The notes below the pieces were generated by a model, which was given only the letters and a program-made list of their open reading frames with translations, made no database searches and was not told where the DNA came from. This document shows positions 16,144 through 24,488 of a stretch of DNA of 44,419 nucleotides, in pieces (within the stretch, counting starts at the first letter, position 1; every line of letters starts with the position of its first letter). The stretch covers positions 1-44,419 of the forward strand of contig CAINXK010000457.1 in the NCBI GenBank assembly GCA_903854805.1, read 5' to 3'. Source of the DNA: an uncultured Anaerolineae bacterium (lineage in GTDB: Bacteria > Chloroflexota > Anaerolineae > Anaerolineales > Villigracilaceae). The position numbers were made by a program, and so were the translations under genes.

Positions 16144-18216
16144 TTAGGCCGGTAAAGAAAGCCCGCCTCGCTCGATTTTGAAGGGTGTTTCGTCCACATT
16201 CTGAATTTCATCGAAATTGCGGGCTGCCAGGTGTCCACTGAAGACTGCCTGGGCGATGATATTGGGCGCTTCTGCATCTCCAATGCGCTGAAGGCTTTGC
16301 AACCGTCCATCTGCCAGGGCTGGGCCCAGCTCGAAAAACAGCTCATCGTTCGGGATCCTGTCGGTCACTAACACAACGCTGTCGCACTCAATCTGGTGGC
16401 TGGTGCCGGTGCTGGATGAATTTAGGGTCAGCAGACCGGCCTGGATCGAATCGAGGGTCTGCCGAGTGTACAGGTTTACACCCATGCCCAACAAGCGTTT
16501 TTCAATCTTCTCCTGTTCCAGGGTGAACTGGGTCCAGTAAGATACCAGCGGGGCTGGGGTTGCCAGACTGACCTTGCAACCGGATTGAGCCAGCAGTTCA
16601 GCCAGCACACCAGCCATGTAGTAGTGGTCATCGTCGTAGATCAGCACGTGCCCAGCGGGTAATTTGACCGTCTCGAGCATCAGATCGTCAGGTGTGAAGA
16701 CATGCGGTAGGTTGTGACCTGGGATGGGGCTGCCAAGGCTGCGGCCGAGTCCGTCTCGGCGGTATTTGGCGCCAGTAGCCAGGATAACGTTTTTTATGCC
16801 AGATTCGAGAATATCTTCTGCGCTCATCTGGCTGGATGGGTACAGGCTGATGTTCTTGAGTTTCTGGATCTGGGTCAGACGCCAATCAATGACACGCCGC
16901 CATTCATTCAGACCCGGCAGGGCAGACTCTTTTAGTACGCGACCGCCAGCCTCACGGCGTGCTTCGACAAGCGTGACTGCATAACCGCGCTGGCCCAGGG
17001 TCCGGGCGCATTCTAGCCCGGATGGACCTGCTCCCACCACCAGGATTTCGCTGGGGCTTTTTTGAATGTTGATACGCTCGGGGTGCCAATTACGCCGCCA
17101 TTCTTCACCCATCGTAGGGTTCTGGGTGCAGCGCAGAGGCACATAGCGGGTATCCCCGGTAACGCAAATGTTACAGCCGATGCACTCGCGGATATCTTCA
17201 GGACGGTTTTCGCGGATTTTGGTGGGTAAAAATGGGTCAGCGATGGAGGGCCGCGCCGCACCGATCAGATCCAGCACGCCGCGCCGCACTGCCGAAACCA
17301 TAGAGTCGGGAGAAGTGTAGCGCCCCACACCTACCACAGGTTTGGTGGTCAGGCTCTTGACGAAAGCTGTATACTTTTCCTGGAAGCCTTCTTTTTCAAA
17401 GCGAGAAGTGGCCGAGTCATTTGACCAGCCGCTAACATTTACATCCCATAAATCGGGCAGTTCGGCCAGCATTGCGATCACATCGTGCCCTTCACCCTGG
17501 TGGGTGATACCGGCTGGACCAATTATTTCATCCACTGCGAAGCGGACTGCCACGGCGCAGGTATCCCCGACTGCATCTTTAGTCTCTTCTATCAACTCAC
17601 GCAGGAAGCGTACCCGGTTTTCCAGGCTGCCGCCATATTCGTCGCTGCGGTCATTGGTGCGCCGCATGATGAATTGGATCGGCAGGGTCAGTCCGTGGGC
17701 GGCATAGCAATAAATGATGTCAAAACCGGCCTGTTTGGCGCGCAAAGCTGCCGCGCGGTGCCAGCGCCGGACGTTACGAATGTCTTGCTTGTCCATGCGC
17801 CGAGATTGGACTGGTTCGTACCCAGAGCCGCCCAGGGTTCCCATGGAGCGCGGCCCAAGTGGTGGCACGCGTGAGTACAGGTTGTTTGCGTCCAATCCGT
17901 TGTGGACCAGTTCGATGGCAGCCAGTGAGCCGTGTTTGTGGACTGCTTCGGCCATCAAAGCCACAGCAGGGATATCATCATCACTCCACAGCCGGCCTTC
18001 AAAGTAGGGTGAGAGATCGCTGGTATGATGAATTTCGACTTCCTCAGTGCTGACCACTCCCCAACCGCCCTCGGCCTTGATACCGCGCATCGCAGCCAAA
18101 CCGCGCGGCATGCGGTAGCCAAAGCCATTGCAGTGCGGCACCTGAAAAAAACGATTGGGAGTTGTGACTGGTCCGATGCGGACTGGTTCAAACAGGAGAT
18201 CGTATAGGCTGCCCAT
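16144..18216 (-). CDS. Trimethylamine dehydrogenase-family amine dehydrogenase (FMN, 4Fe-4S)
   Basis: This 690-residue enzyme has an N-terminal old-yellow-enzyme barrel (about 1-340), a 4Fe-4S site (C345, C348, C351, C363) and a C-terminal dinucleotide-binding part starting ILVVGAGPSGLECARTLG. VPHC at 26-29 matches the cysteine that binds FMN covalently in trimethylamine dehydrogenase, and the catalytic Y171-x2-H174 and D267 are kept. The substrate bowl differs: residues aligned with Tyr60, Trp264 and Trp355 are Glu59, Trp264 and Asp355. From memory, histamine dehydrogenase has Gln, Trp and Asp there, so a diamine or other primary amine is a better guess than trimethylamine. An AGAAGGAAACTG sequence precedes the ATG. 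Electrons would pass to an electron-transfer flavoprotein, not seen here. A 2,4-dienoyl-CoA reductase is less likely. Confidence 0.82.
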   Translation of the reverse strand: MGSLYDLLFEPVRIGPVTTPNRFFQVPHCNGFGYRMPRGLAAMRGIKAEGGWGVVSTEEVEIHHTSDLSPYFEGRLWSDDDIPAVALMAEAVHKHGSLAAIELVHNGLDANNLYSRVPPLGPRSMGTLGGSGYEPVQSRRMDKQDIRNVRRWHRAAALRAKQAGFDIIYCYAAHGLTLPIQFIMRRTNDRSDEYGGSLENRVRFLRELIEETKDAVGDTCAVAVRFAVDEIIGPAGITHQGEGHDVIAMLAELPDLWDVNVSGWSNDSATSRFEKEGFQEKYTAFVKSLTTKPVVGVGRYTSPDSMVSAVRRGVLDLIGAARPSIADPFLPTKIRENRPEDIRECIGCNICVTGDTRYVPLRCTQNPTMGEEWRRNWHPERINIQKSPSEILVVGAGPSGLECARTLGQRGYAVTLVEARREAGGRVLKESALPGLNEWRRVIDWRLTQIQKLKNISLYPSSQMSAEDILESGIKNVILATGAKYRRDGLGRSLGSPIPGHNLPHVFTPDDLMLETVKLPAGHVLIYDDDHYYMAGVLAELLAQSGCKVSLATPAPLVSYWTQFTLEQEKIEKRLLGMGVNLYTRQTLDSIQAGLLTLNSSSTGTSHQIECDSVVLVTDRIPNDELFFELGPALADGRLQSLQRIGDAEAPNIIAQAVFSGHLAARNFDEIQNVDETPFKIERGGLSLPA

Positions 18217-18263
18217 GACGGTCAGTTTCCTTCTGAGAATGAAGTTGAGCGTAAGGTGGTAAA

Positions 18264-18300
18264 TAAAAAAAATTTGATTGGCCTGGAGCCTCCAATCAAA
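18264..18300 (-). terminator. Rho-independent terminator downstream of upp
   Basis: On the minus strand a perfect 9-bp stem (TTTGATTGG at 18273-18281 with CCAATCAAA at 18292-18300) is followed by a run of T (complement of 18264-18272). It lies between upp and the amine dehydrogenase gene and should end upp transcription. Confidence 0.8.
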
Positions 18301-18335
18301 AGAAAACTATCAGAGTGCTGCCGGGTGGCTTTCAT

Positions 18336-18370
18336 AACGGCGTACCTGGTATCTGGCCAGGCACGCCGTT
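18336..18370. repeat. Intergenic inverted repeat near upp
   Basis: Two 14-base arms (18336-18349 and 18357-18370) pair with a single A/C mismatch around a 7-base loop: AACGGCGT-x-CCTGG against its complement. There is no T-run on either side. It lies between the upp stop and the terminator, so it would form a 3' hairpin in the upp transcript, perhaps protecting it. Confidence 0.6.
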
Positions 18371-18417
18371 AAAACACATTTGGGCGTGCAATGCTAAAAA
18401 TGGTGGAAGTTACATTC

Positions 18418-19044
18418 TCAGCCGGTTCCAAATTGGCGATCACCTGCATCACCCAGTCCGGGGACGATGTAGCCTTTTTCGTTCAAGTGATCATCAATTG
18501 CGGCGAGATAAATCGCGACATCGGGATGTTTTTTTTGCATCAAGGCAATGCCCTCGGGCGCCCCAATCAACCCGACGAATTTAATTTTCTTGACGCCCCA
18601 TTTCTTGAGCACTTCCACGGTGGCAATTGCGGAGCCGCCAGTTGCCAGCATGGGGTCCAATATCAGGCAAACCGAGACGGTGGGTTCCAACGGCAGTTTA
18701 TTATAATATTCCACTGGGCGCAGGGTCTTTTCATCACGGTACAGGCCAATATGCCAGACCTCGGATGAAGGCATCAATTCCCAAATGCCTTCGACCATGC
18801 CCAACCCGGCGCGCAAAATGGGTACCAGACCGATTTTTTCTTTCAGTTCGTATCCAGTCATGGTGGCCATCGGCGTTTGTACTTCACGCTGAGTTACAGC
18901 CAGATCGGCAGTTGCCTCGTAAACCAGAAGCGCAGAAATTTCTTGAACCAGTTCTCGAAACTTCTTGGGGTCGGTTTTTATGTCCCGCAGGCGGCTTAAT
19001 TTGTGCAGAACAAGTGGGTGATGTGACTCAAAAACATTTGTCAT
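18418..19044 (-). CDS. upp: Uracil phosphoribosyltransferase
   Basis: Upp makes UMP from uracil and PRPP in pyrimidine salvage. The 208-residue protein has the family length, the PRPP-binding loop [13 protein letters not shown] near residue 128, the [10 protein letters not shown] segment, and the uracil-site region ending in [16 protein letters not shown]. The AAGAGGAGAGTCC before the ATG is a strong ribosome-binding site. It is a single-gene unit: its promoter faces away from the radical SAM gene and a terminator follows it. Confidence 0.96.
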   Translation of the reverse strand: MTNVFESHHPLVLHKLSRLRDIKTDPKKFRELVQEISALLVYEATADLAVTQREVQTPMATMTGYELKEKIGLVPILRAGLGMVEGIWELMPSSEVWHIGLYRDEKTLRPVEYYNKLPLEPTVSVCLILDPMLATGGSAIATVEVLKKWGVKKIKFVGLIGAPEGIALMQKKHPDVAIYLAAIDDHLNEKGYIVPGLGDAGDRQFGTG

Positions 19045-19073
19045 GGACTCTCCTCTTTAAAACAAGTACCTTT

Positions 19074-19079
19074 ATTATA
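19074..19079 (-). promoter_or_regulatory. Candidate -10 box of upp
   Basis: TATAAT on the minus strand lies 30 bases before the upp start codon, in the 124-base divergent gap. No good -35 match was found at the expected distance. Confidence 0.4.
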
Positions 19080-19168
19080 TCTCTAAGGTGATGTTTGGCG
19101 GGTGACTTTAGGTAGTTAATGTCTTACACTGGTAGTATGATGCAATACATTGCTGCAGGATGTGATTA

Positions 19169-20062
19169 ATGAAATTGACTGGTTTGCACTTATTGTTGAC
19201 CTATAGATGTAACCTCGAGTGTGAGCATTGCTTTGTATGGGGAAGCCCATGGCAGACGGGAGTTATGAACCTTGCTCAGCTGCACGAGATCTTGCTTCAG
19301 GCCCGAGATGTGGAAGGTTTGGAGTGGATCTATTTTGAAGGCGGTGAGCCTTTCCTGTATTATCCGATCTTGCTGCGTGGAGCCCAGATGGCGACGGCCA
19401 TGGGATTTCATGTGGGGATTGTCACGAATGCTTATTGGGCTACAAGCGAGCCGGATGCGTTGGCCTGGCTACGGCCATTCGCAGATCTGATCGAGGATTT
19501 GACTATCAGCAGTGATCGGTACCATTACAGTGAAGAAAATAACCGGTCGGCGTTGATCGCAGCTTCGGCCGCAGAGGAGCTGCGGATTCCAATTGGAACA
19601 ATCAGTGTTGCCCAACCGGAGCAGACCAACGCCGCCGGGGCGATTGGGCAGCTCGCGGATGGAGTTTCTGCAGTGATGTACAGGGGTCGGGCTGCCAGCC
19701 AACTGGTTTCACGCGCTACCGGCCAGCCCTGGAACACATTCATGTGCTGTCCACATGAAGATTTGCGCGAGCCTGGCCGGGTTCATCTTGACCCATTTGG
19801 TAATTTGCAGCTTTGCCAGGGCATCTCGCTTGGAAATGTTTTTGAGCGACCGCTGACCGAAATATGCGAGCGTTATTATGCAGAGGCGCATCCCATTGTT
19901 GGGCCATTATTAAAAGGTGGTCCGGCCGGGTTGGTGGATGAATATGACCTGCCGCATCAGGAAAATTATGCCGATGCCTGTCATTTATGTTACGAATGCC
20001 GCCTGGCTTTGCGCTCAAAGTTTCCGGATGTGCTGATGCCTGACCAGATGTATGGTTGTTGA
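19169..20062 (+). CDS. Radical SAM protein with cysteine-rich C-terminal domain
   Basis: Residues C14, C18 and C21 form the C-X3-C-X2-C site for a 4Fe-4S cluster that cleaves S-adenosylmethionine, and GGEP at 58-61 is the usual SAM-binding strand. The 297-residue protein has more cysteines at 193, 194, 216, 271, 274, 277 and 297, spaced like an auxiliary-cluster (SPASM/twitch-type) domain. Such proteins often modify peptides or proteins, but no precursor peptide gene is visible nearby. AGGATGTGATTA precedes the ATG. The only likely operon partner is the broken reductase-like gene 27 bases downstream. Substrate unknown. Confidence 0.85.
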   Translation: MKLTGLHLLLTYRCNLECEHCFVWGSPWQTGVMNLAQLHEILLQARDVEGLEWIYFEGGEPFLYYPILLRGAQMATAMGFHVGIVTNAYWATSEPDALAWLRPFADLIEDLTISSDRYHYSEENNRSALIAASAAEELRIPIGTISVAQPEQTNAAGAIGQLADGVSAVMYRGRAASQLVSRATGQPWNTFMCCPHEDLREPGRVHLDPFGNLQLCQGISLGNVFERPLTEICERYYAEAHPIVGPLLKGGPAGLVDEYDLPHQENYADACHLCYECRLALRSKFPDVLMPDQMYGC

Positions 20063-20089
20063 TCTGAATAGTTTATCGGGGAGATTTAT

Positions 20090-20512
20090 ATGGTTTTCAA
20101 TGATGTTGTTGGCTGGCTGTTGCGTTCAAAGCTGTAATGGCTGATGGGTGGTAGTTTGACTTTGATCCAGGTTACTGGACGGAAAAGCGCTCGGGTGATA
20201 CAGCTGCCGGTTAATTTTCACAGGAATGGCAATGATTTATGGGTGATTTCCAGCCGGGAGCGGGTCTGGTGGCGAAACCTGCAAACCAATTCACGGGTAG
20301 TATTATGGATTGACGGTCGGCAGCTGGCAGCTGGGGCCGAACTTGTCCTGGATGAATCTGAAGTGGCAGAGCGGTTGGCGTTATTGTGTATTGAGAAGAA
20401 CTGGATGGCCAGGGCGTTGAAGATAGGATTTGATGAAGATAAGCTCCCCAAACGGGAAGATCTGCAGCGGGTGGCCCATGAGCGCCTGTTTGTCCGTTTG
20501 ATACCAGAATGA
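20090..20512 (+). pseudogene. Small nitroreductase/deazaflavin-reductase-like gene interrupted by a TAA
   Basis: The frame starts at ATG 20090 after CGGGGAGATTTAT, a good ribosome-binding site, and gives MVFNDVVGWLLRSKL before a TAA at 20135-20137. The same frame continues from there without a break as WLMGGSLTLIQVTGRKSARV to a stop at 20510-20512. The joined reading resembles small F420- or nitroreductase-like proteins (DUF385 type), which begin with a W-L-L-R-S segment followed by a G-S-x-x-L-x-x-TGRKS segment. An ATG at 20144 could restart translation and make a 122-residue protein without the N-terminal helix. I read it as a gene with one nonsense change, or a sequencing error; function is uncertain. 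Confidence 0.65.
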
Positions 20513-21020
20513 CAAAGCTATGAGTCTTCCAGGCAATGCGTCAAGGGCTGTTTAATCGGGTAGCTTACAGAAAAAACAAAAAGGATGGTTGCTTGCGAGA
20601 ACGAGCTCAAGGTCTTTTTCCTTACAACTTGGCGGAAAGAACAATGGTGCAGGCTTGCCAGAAAGTCACCACTGGCGTAAATGGGGTGTTGGTTACGCAG
20701 CGTTTTAACGGATTAGCGCAGTTCATTTGATTACCCTGCGAAAAAAATGCGCAGTACCTTTTCTCTATAACCGCTTCGGTGTGCAAAGCAATATTAAAAA
20801 ACCTGGGTAAATCTCCAACATGCGTGAAATATCGTCTTCGATTTTCAATGGCTGAGTAGGTTGACAATGATCTGAGATCGTCAAAGGAGATACGTTTCGA
20901 CTCGCGGAATCGGTTTGATGAAATAGTTGGCTGTATTTTGATGAAAAAGTAAATAAAAAGAGCAGCTTCAGGTGGCTTGTGCCAGCCTGGGTTGCTCTTT
21001 TCTGGCTGAATTGTTGAATC
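20513..21020. other. Non-coding stretch
   Basis: These 508 bases contain short open frames on both strands but none with protein-like composition, a ribosome-binding site or known motifs. The only recognisable element is the terminator at 20956-21001. Confidence 0.5.
20956..21001 (-). terminator. Terminator downstream of the corrinoid protein gene
   Basis: AAAAGAGCA (20956-20964) pairs with TGCTCTTTT (20993-21001), with further pairing inside (TTCAGG-x-GGC against GCC-x-CCTGGG region). On the minus strand it is followed by a T-rich stretch (complement of 20941-20955). It ends the long minus-strand series that begins upstream of xylA/xylB; the flanking A and T runs mean it could also work in the other direction. 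Confidence 0.75.
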
Positions 21021-21647
21021 TTACCCGAGTAACTGGCGGGCGGTGCGCACGGCGCTGGATGCATCCGGGGCAAAGGCGTCTGCGCCAATCTGGTTGGCAT
21101 ATTCCTGTGTGACGGGCGCGCCACCGATCATGATTTTGACATTGTCGCGTACACCTGCGGATTTAAGCGCTTCCACGGTGATTGCCATGTTGCTCATGGT
21201 AGTGGTCAGCAGGGCAGACATGCCGATAATCTGTACGCCGCCTTGGACTGCTTTTACAAAACTATCGGGGGTCACGTCCACGCCCAGGTCCTGGACTTCG
21301 AAGCCAGCGCCTTCCAGCATCATGGCAACCAGGTTTTTGCCAATATCGTGCAGATCGCCCTTGACCGTACCGATGGCAACTTTACCAGCCGAGACGGTCT
21401 CGCTGCTGATCAGGTGTGGTTTCAAGAGCCGCAAACCGGCTTGCATGGCGCGGGCGGCGATCAGCATTTCTGGGACGAAGTATTCGCCTTCTTCAAACCG
21501 GCGGCCGACTTCATCCATGGCGGAGATCAAGCCTTCATTCAAAATGGTGCTGGCATTGATCCCTGCATCCAGGGCAGCTTGAACTGCTGCTTCAACTTGC
21601 GCAGCTTCGCCTTCAATTACATGTTCGTAGAGTACTTTCAGGTCCAT
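21021..21647 (-). CDS. Corrinoid-binding protein of a methyltransferase system (copy 1)
   Basis: Carries the methyl group on a cobalamin cofactor between two methyltransferases. The 208-residue protein has a helical cap domain (about 1-85) and a Rossmann B12 domain with the signature D98-x-H100-x2-G103 (GDLHDIGKN), S144 in MSALLTTTM, and G175-G176. This is the MtaC/MtbC/MttC type and is also like the B12 part of MetH. The frame is open further upstream, but ATG at 21647 is chosen because AAAGGAAATTATC precedes it and it gives the usual family N-terminus. It is a paralogue of the protein at 36011-36649. It follows xylB by 55 bases and has a possible own promoter. Confidence 0.93.
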   Translation of the reverse strand: MDLKVLYEHVIEGEAAQVEAAVQAALDAGINASTILNEGLISAMDEVGRRFEEGEYFVPEMLIAARAMQAGLRLLKPHLISSETVSAGKVAIGTVKGDLHDIGKNLVAMMLEGAGFEVQDLGVDVTPDSFVKAVQGGVQIIGMSALLTTTMSNMAITVEALKSAGVRDNVKIMIGGAPVTQEYANQIGADAFAPDASSAVRTARQLLG

Positions 21648-21680
21648 GATAATTTCCTTTGAATAGTGTATTTTTTTCTG

Positions 21681-21686
21681 ATTATA
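21681..21686 (-). promoter_or_regulatory. Candidate -10 box for the corrinoid protein gene
   Basis: TATAAT on the minus strand lies 34 bases before the start codon at 21647, in the short gap after xylB. The -35 region is poor (AGTCTA), so the promoter is uncertain. Confidence 0.35.
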
Positions 21687-21702
21687 TACTATTGTGCGAG
21701 CT

Positions 21703-23199
21703 TTAGACTGACCCCAGACGATGGGAAATTTGCATGAGTGCCGGGTAAAGATCGCCATAGATATTGTATATCTGATCGTATTTTTTTGCTGCGCTGGATT
21801 GTGGCCGGGTGGAATCTGTGACCTTGACTGCCTGTTCACAAGCAGCATCTGTATCAGTGTAGATCCCGCTGCCTACTCCAGCCAATAAAGCAGCGCCGTA
21901 CGCGGCTCCTTCAGTGGTGTTGACGGTGACCAATTCGGCATTAAATACATCTGCCAGGATCTGCCGCCAAAGCGGGCTCTTCGCGCCGCCACCAGAGACA
22001 CGCACCTGCTCAATTTTTACCAACCCGACTGCTTTCATCAGTTCGAATGAATCGCGCAACCCAAAGGCAACGCCCTCCAAGACTGCCCGGGTTAGATGTG
22101 CCTGGGTGTGACGAATACTGAGCCCGGTAAAGGAACCGCGTGCCAGTGGGTCGGGATGCGGGGTCCTTTCGCCAGTCAGGTAGGGTAGGAAAAGCAGTCC
22201 CTCGCTGCCAGCGGATACCTGCGCGGCTGGCGCAAGCAGGCTGTCATAATCCAGCCCGGGTGTAAACGTATCGCGATACCAGCGCAGGCTGCCTGCGGCT
22301 GAGAGCATGACACCCATCAGGTGCCAACGTTCGGGTACTGAATGGCAGAAAGCGTGCAAGCGACCTTCTGGTTCAATAAATGGTCCCTGGGTGGTGGCAA
22401 AGACAACACCTGATGTACCCAGAGTTAGAGCAACAATTCCGGGACGGACAGCTCCGACACCAACTGCCTGTGCTGCCTGGTCTCCGCCTCCACCGACAAC
22501 CTGTGTCCCGGCTTTTAATCCGGTCAGAGCTGCAGCCTTGGCGCTGATCACGCCAGTTACCTGGCTGCCTTCATAGGTTTTTGGTAACCATTCCAGCGGA
22601 ATGTCGAGGGCTTTTAAGACCTCGGGTGACCAATCACGGGTCTTGATATCAAAGAGAATGGTGCCGGCGCCATCTGCACAGTCGACGGCAAAAACGTCAG
22701 TTAGCAAGTAACGCACGTAGTCTTTGGGCAGCAAAATGTGCCGGACGCGGGCATAGATCTGCGGTTCATTTTCGCGGACCCAGAGAATTTTGGGAGCAGT
22801 AAACCCGGTCAGGGCATCGTTGCCGGTAATCTCGATCAGGCGTTTTCGTCCGAGACGGGCGCGGATTTCGTCACATTGGGCCGCGGTGCGCTGATCATTC
22901 CATAGGATAGCCGGGCGCAGGACTGCGCCATTTTCATCCAGAAGCGTCAAACCATGCATCTGACCTGTGAGTCCGATCGCAGAGATCTGATCGCCGGATA
23001 GGCCGCTTTGCGCCAGGACATTTTTAATGCTGGTGAGCGCACTGCGCCACCAATCGGCAGGATCCTGCTCACTCCAGAGCGGGTAAGGCGTGGAGAGCGG
23101 TTGTTCGGTGTTGGCGCTGGCAATTACCTTGCCATCCGGTGAAATAATCAGCGCTTTTACACCAGTTGTGGATATGTCAATGCCCATCAAGTAAGGCAT
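21703..23199 (-). CDS. xylB: Xylulokinase (FGGY family)
   Basis: Phosphorylates D-xylulose to xylulose 5-phosphate for the pentose phosphate pathway. The 498-residue protein has the FGGY two-domain layout: an N-terminal MGIDISTTGVKALI phosphate-binding loop, GLTGQMHGLTLLD and WNDQRT sugar-site motifs typical of xylulokinase, and a C-terminal part with LPYLTGERTPHPDP and VRVSGGGAKSPLWRQILADV. It follows xylA by 42 bases in the same direction. The gene pair is a normal xylose pathway, but it is placed inside a B12 methyltransferase series. The true substrate could be another ketopentose. Confidence 0.93.
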   Translation of the reverse strand: MPYLMGIDISTTGVKALIISPDGKVIASANTEQPLSTPYPLWSEQDPADWWRSALTSIKNVLAQSGLSGDQISAIGLTGQMHGLTLLDENGAVLRPAILWNDQRTAAQCDEIRARLGRKRLIEITGNDALTGFTAPKILWVRENEPQIYARVRHILLPKDYVRYLLTDVFAVDCADGAGTILFDIKTRDWSPEVLKALDIPLEWLPKTYEGSQVTGVISAKAAALTGLKAGTQVVGGGGDQAAQAVGVGAVRPGIVALTLGTSGVVFATTQGPFIEPEGRLHAFCHSVPERWHLMGVMLSAAGSLRWYRDTFTPGLDYDSLLAPAAQVSAGSEGLLFLPYLTGERTPHPDPLARGSFTGLSIRHTQAHLTRAVLEGVAFGLRDSFELMKAVGLVKIEQVRVSGGGAKSPLWRQILADVFNAELVTVNTTEGAAYGAALLAGVGSGIYTDTDAACEQAVKVTDSTRPQSSAAKKYDQIYNIYGDLYPALMQISHRLGSV

Positions 23200-23241
23200 A
23201 TGCTACCTCCGGGTTATTTTTAGGTGTATTCCGAAAACTGC

Positions 23242-24408
23242 TTACCTTACTCCGGTGATGATTTCAATTGTCAGCTGGTCGAGGCGCTCGTATTTCAAGC
23301 CGCGGCTTGCTATGGCGGTGCGGTCGAAGGATTGGGTTTTGATGGCAGTCGCTTTTTCGGGGGTGTATTTGCCAAAGAGAGGGGCCAGCTCAACATCAAC
23401 GCTATTTATTTCTGCCAAGAGAGCCTGAATTTCCGGATCCGCGTTAAATTGTGCGGCTTTCTCCTTCAAGATCAGGTAGGTGCGCATACAGCCTCGGGCA
23501 AAATCTTTGACGCCTTCAAAGTCTTCAGTGCGATAAGCGTGCGCATCGAAATGACGAGACCCATCATATTTTACATCTTCCAGGAATTTGACCAGGTAAA
23601 AGGCCGCCTTGATGTCGCGCGAACCGAAGCGCAGGTCCTGATCGTATCGGCCGGGATACTGGTCATTCAGGTCGATATGGAAGAGCTTACCCGCTTCCCA
23701 GGCTTGGGCGACCGCGTGCATAAAGTTAAGGCCCGACATGTGTTCATGAGCCATTTCTGGGTTGACACCTATCATTTCGGGGTGGTCGAGGGTATTGATA
23801 AATGCCAGCATTTGGCCGGTGGTGGCATTATATATATCGCCACGCGGTTCGTTGGGTTTGGCTTCCAGTGCAAATTTCAGATTATATTTCTTGTCGATAG
23901 CATATTCGCACAGAAAATTCATGGCTTCGCGGCTGCGTTTGATCGCTTCCACGGCGCTTTTGCTCGAATCACTCTCAGTACCTTCGCGACCACCCCAAAA
24001 AACGTAAGTCTTCGCGCCAAATTCCACGCCTAAATCGATTGCGTTCATTGTTTTTTGAAGAGCATAAGCGCGTACTTTTGGGTCGTTGCTCGTGAAAGCG
24101 CCATCTTTGAAGATTGGATCACTGAACAGGTTGGTGGTTGCCATGGGGACGACCAGACCAGTATCGACCAGCGCTTTGCGGAAATCCTTTTTAATGGCTT
24201 CAGCCTCAGCAGGTGTGGCATCAATCGGAATCAGGTCGTTGTCGTGGAAGTTAACACCATAAGCGCCGACCTCGCCAAGCAGATAGACCAGTTCGGCAGG
24301 GGTTTTCTGCGGGCGAACTGCGCTTCCGAATGGGTCCGCGCCGCGCGAACCAACCGTCCACAGACCAAAGGTAAATTTGTGCTCGGGTTTGGGTGAGAAA
24401 TCAGACAT
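23242..24408 (-). CDS. xylA: Xylose isomerase, class I
   Basis: Interconverts D-xylose and D-xylulose, usually with two Mg or Mn ions. The 388-residue length is that of the short class I enzymes (Streptomyces type). Visible motifs include [11 protein letters not shown] (catalytic His), [21 protein letters not shown] (metal Glu and Lys), [14 protein letters not shown] and FHIDLNDQ. It precedes xylB and follows the methyl-tetrahydrofolate methyltransferase gene by 80 bases. A long open frame on the opposite strand is a shadow. Class I enzymes may also act on glucose or other aldoses, so a modified sugar cannot be excluded. Confidence 0.95.
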   Translation of the reverse strand: MSDFSPKPEHKFTFGLWTVGSRGADPFGSAVRPQKTPAELVYLLGEVGAYGVNFHDNDLIPIDATPAEAEAIKKDFRKALVDTGLVVPMATTNLFSDPIFKDGAFTSNDPKVRAYALQKTMNAIDLGVEFGAKTYVFWGGREGTESDSSKSAVEAIKRSREAMNFLCEYAIDKKYNLKFALEAKPNEPRGDIYNATTGQMLAFINTLDHPEMIGVNPEMAHEHMSGLNFMHAVAQAWEAGKLFHIDLNDQYPGRYDQDLRFGSRDIKAAFYLVKFLEDVKYDGSRHFDAHAYRTEDFEGVKDFARGCMRTYLILKEKAAQFNADPEIQALLAEINSVDVELAPLFGKYTPEKATAIKTQSFDRTAIASRGLKYERLDQLTIEIITGVR

Positions 24409-24488
24409 GCTGTGCTCCTTGTGTTTTAAAGATCATAAAGATCGGTTTGTGGGTGACAGGTTGCGATGCTGGCGATGCACAATCGGAT

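Noticed and set aside
20536..20730. 64-codon plus-strand frame in the non-coding stretch
   Set aside because: No ribosome-binding site, no motif and odd composition.
23224..24033. 269-codon open frame on the plus strand over the xylA region
   Set aside because: It lies antisense to xylA, whose catalytic and metal-site motifs are clear. The frame has no recognisable motif or ribosome-binding site and is a shadow of the coding strand.
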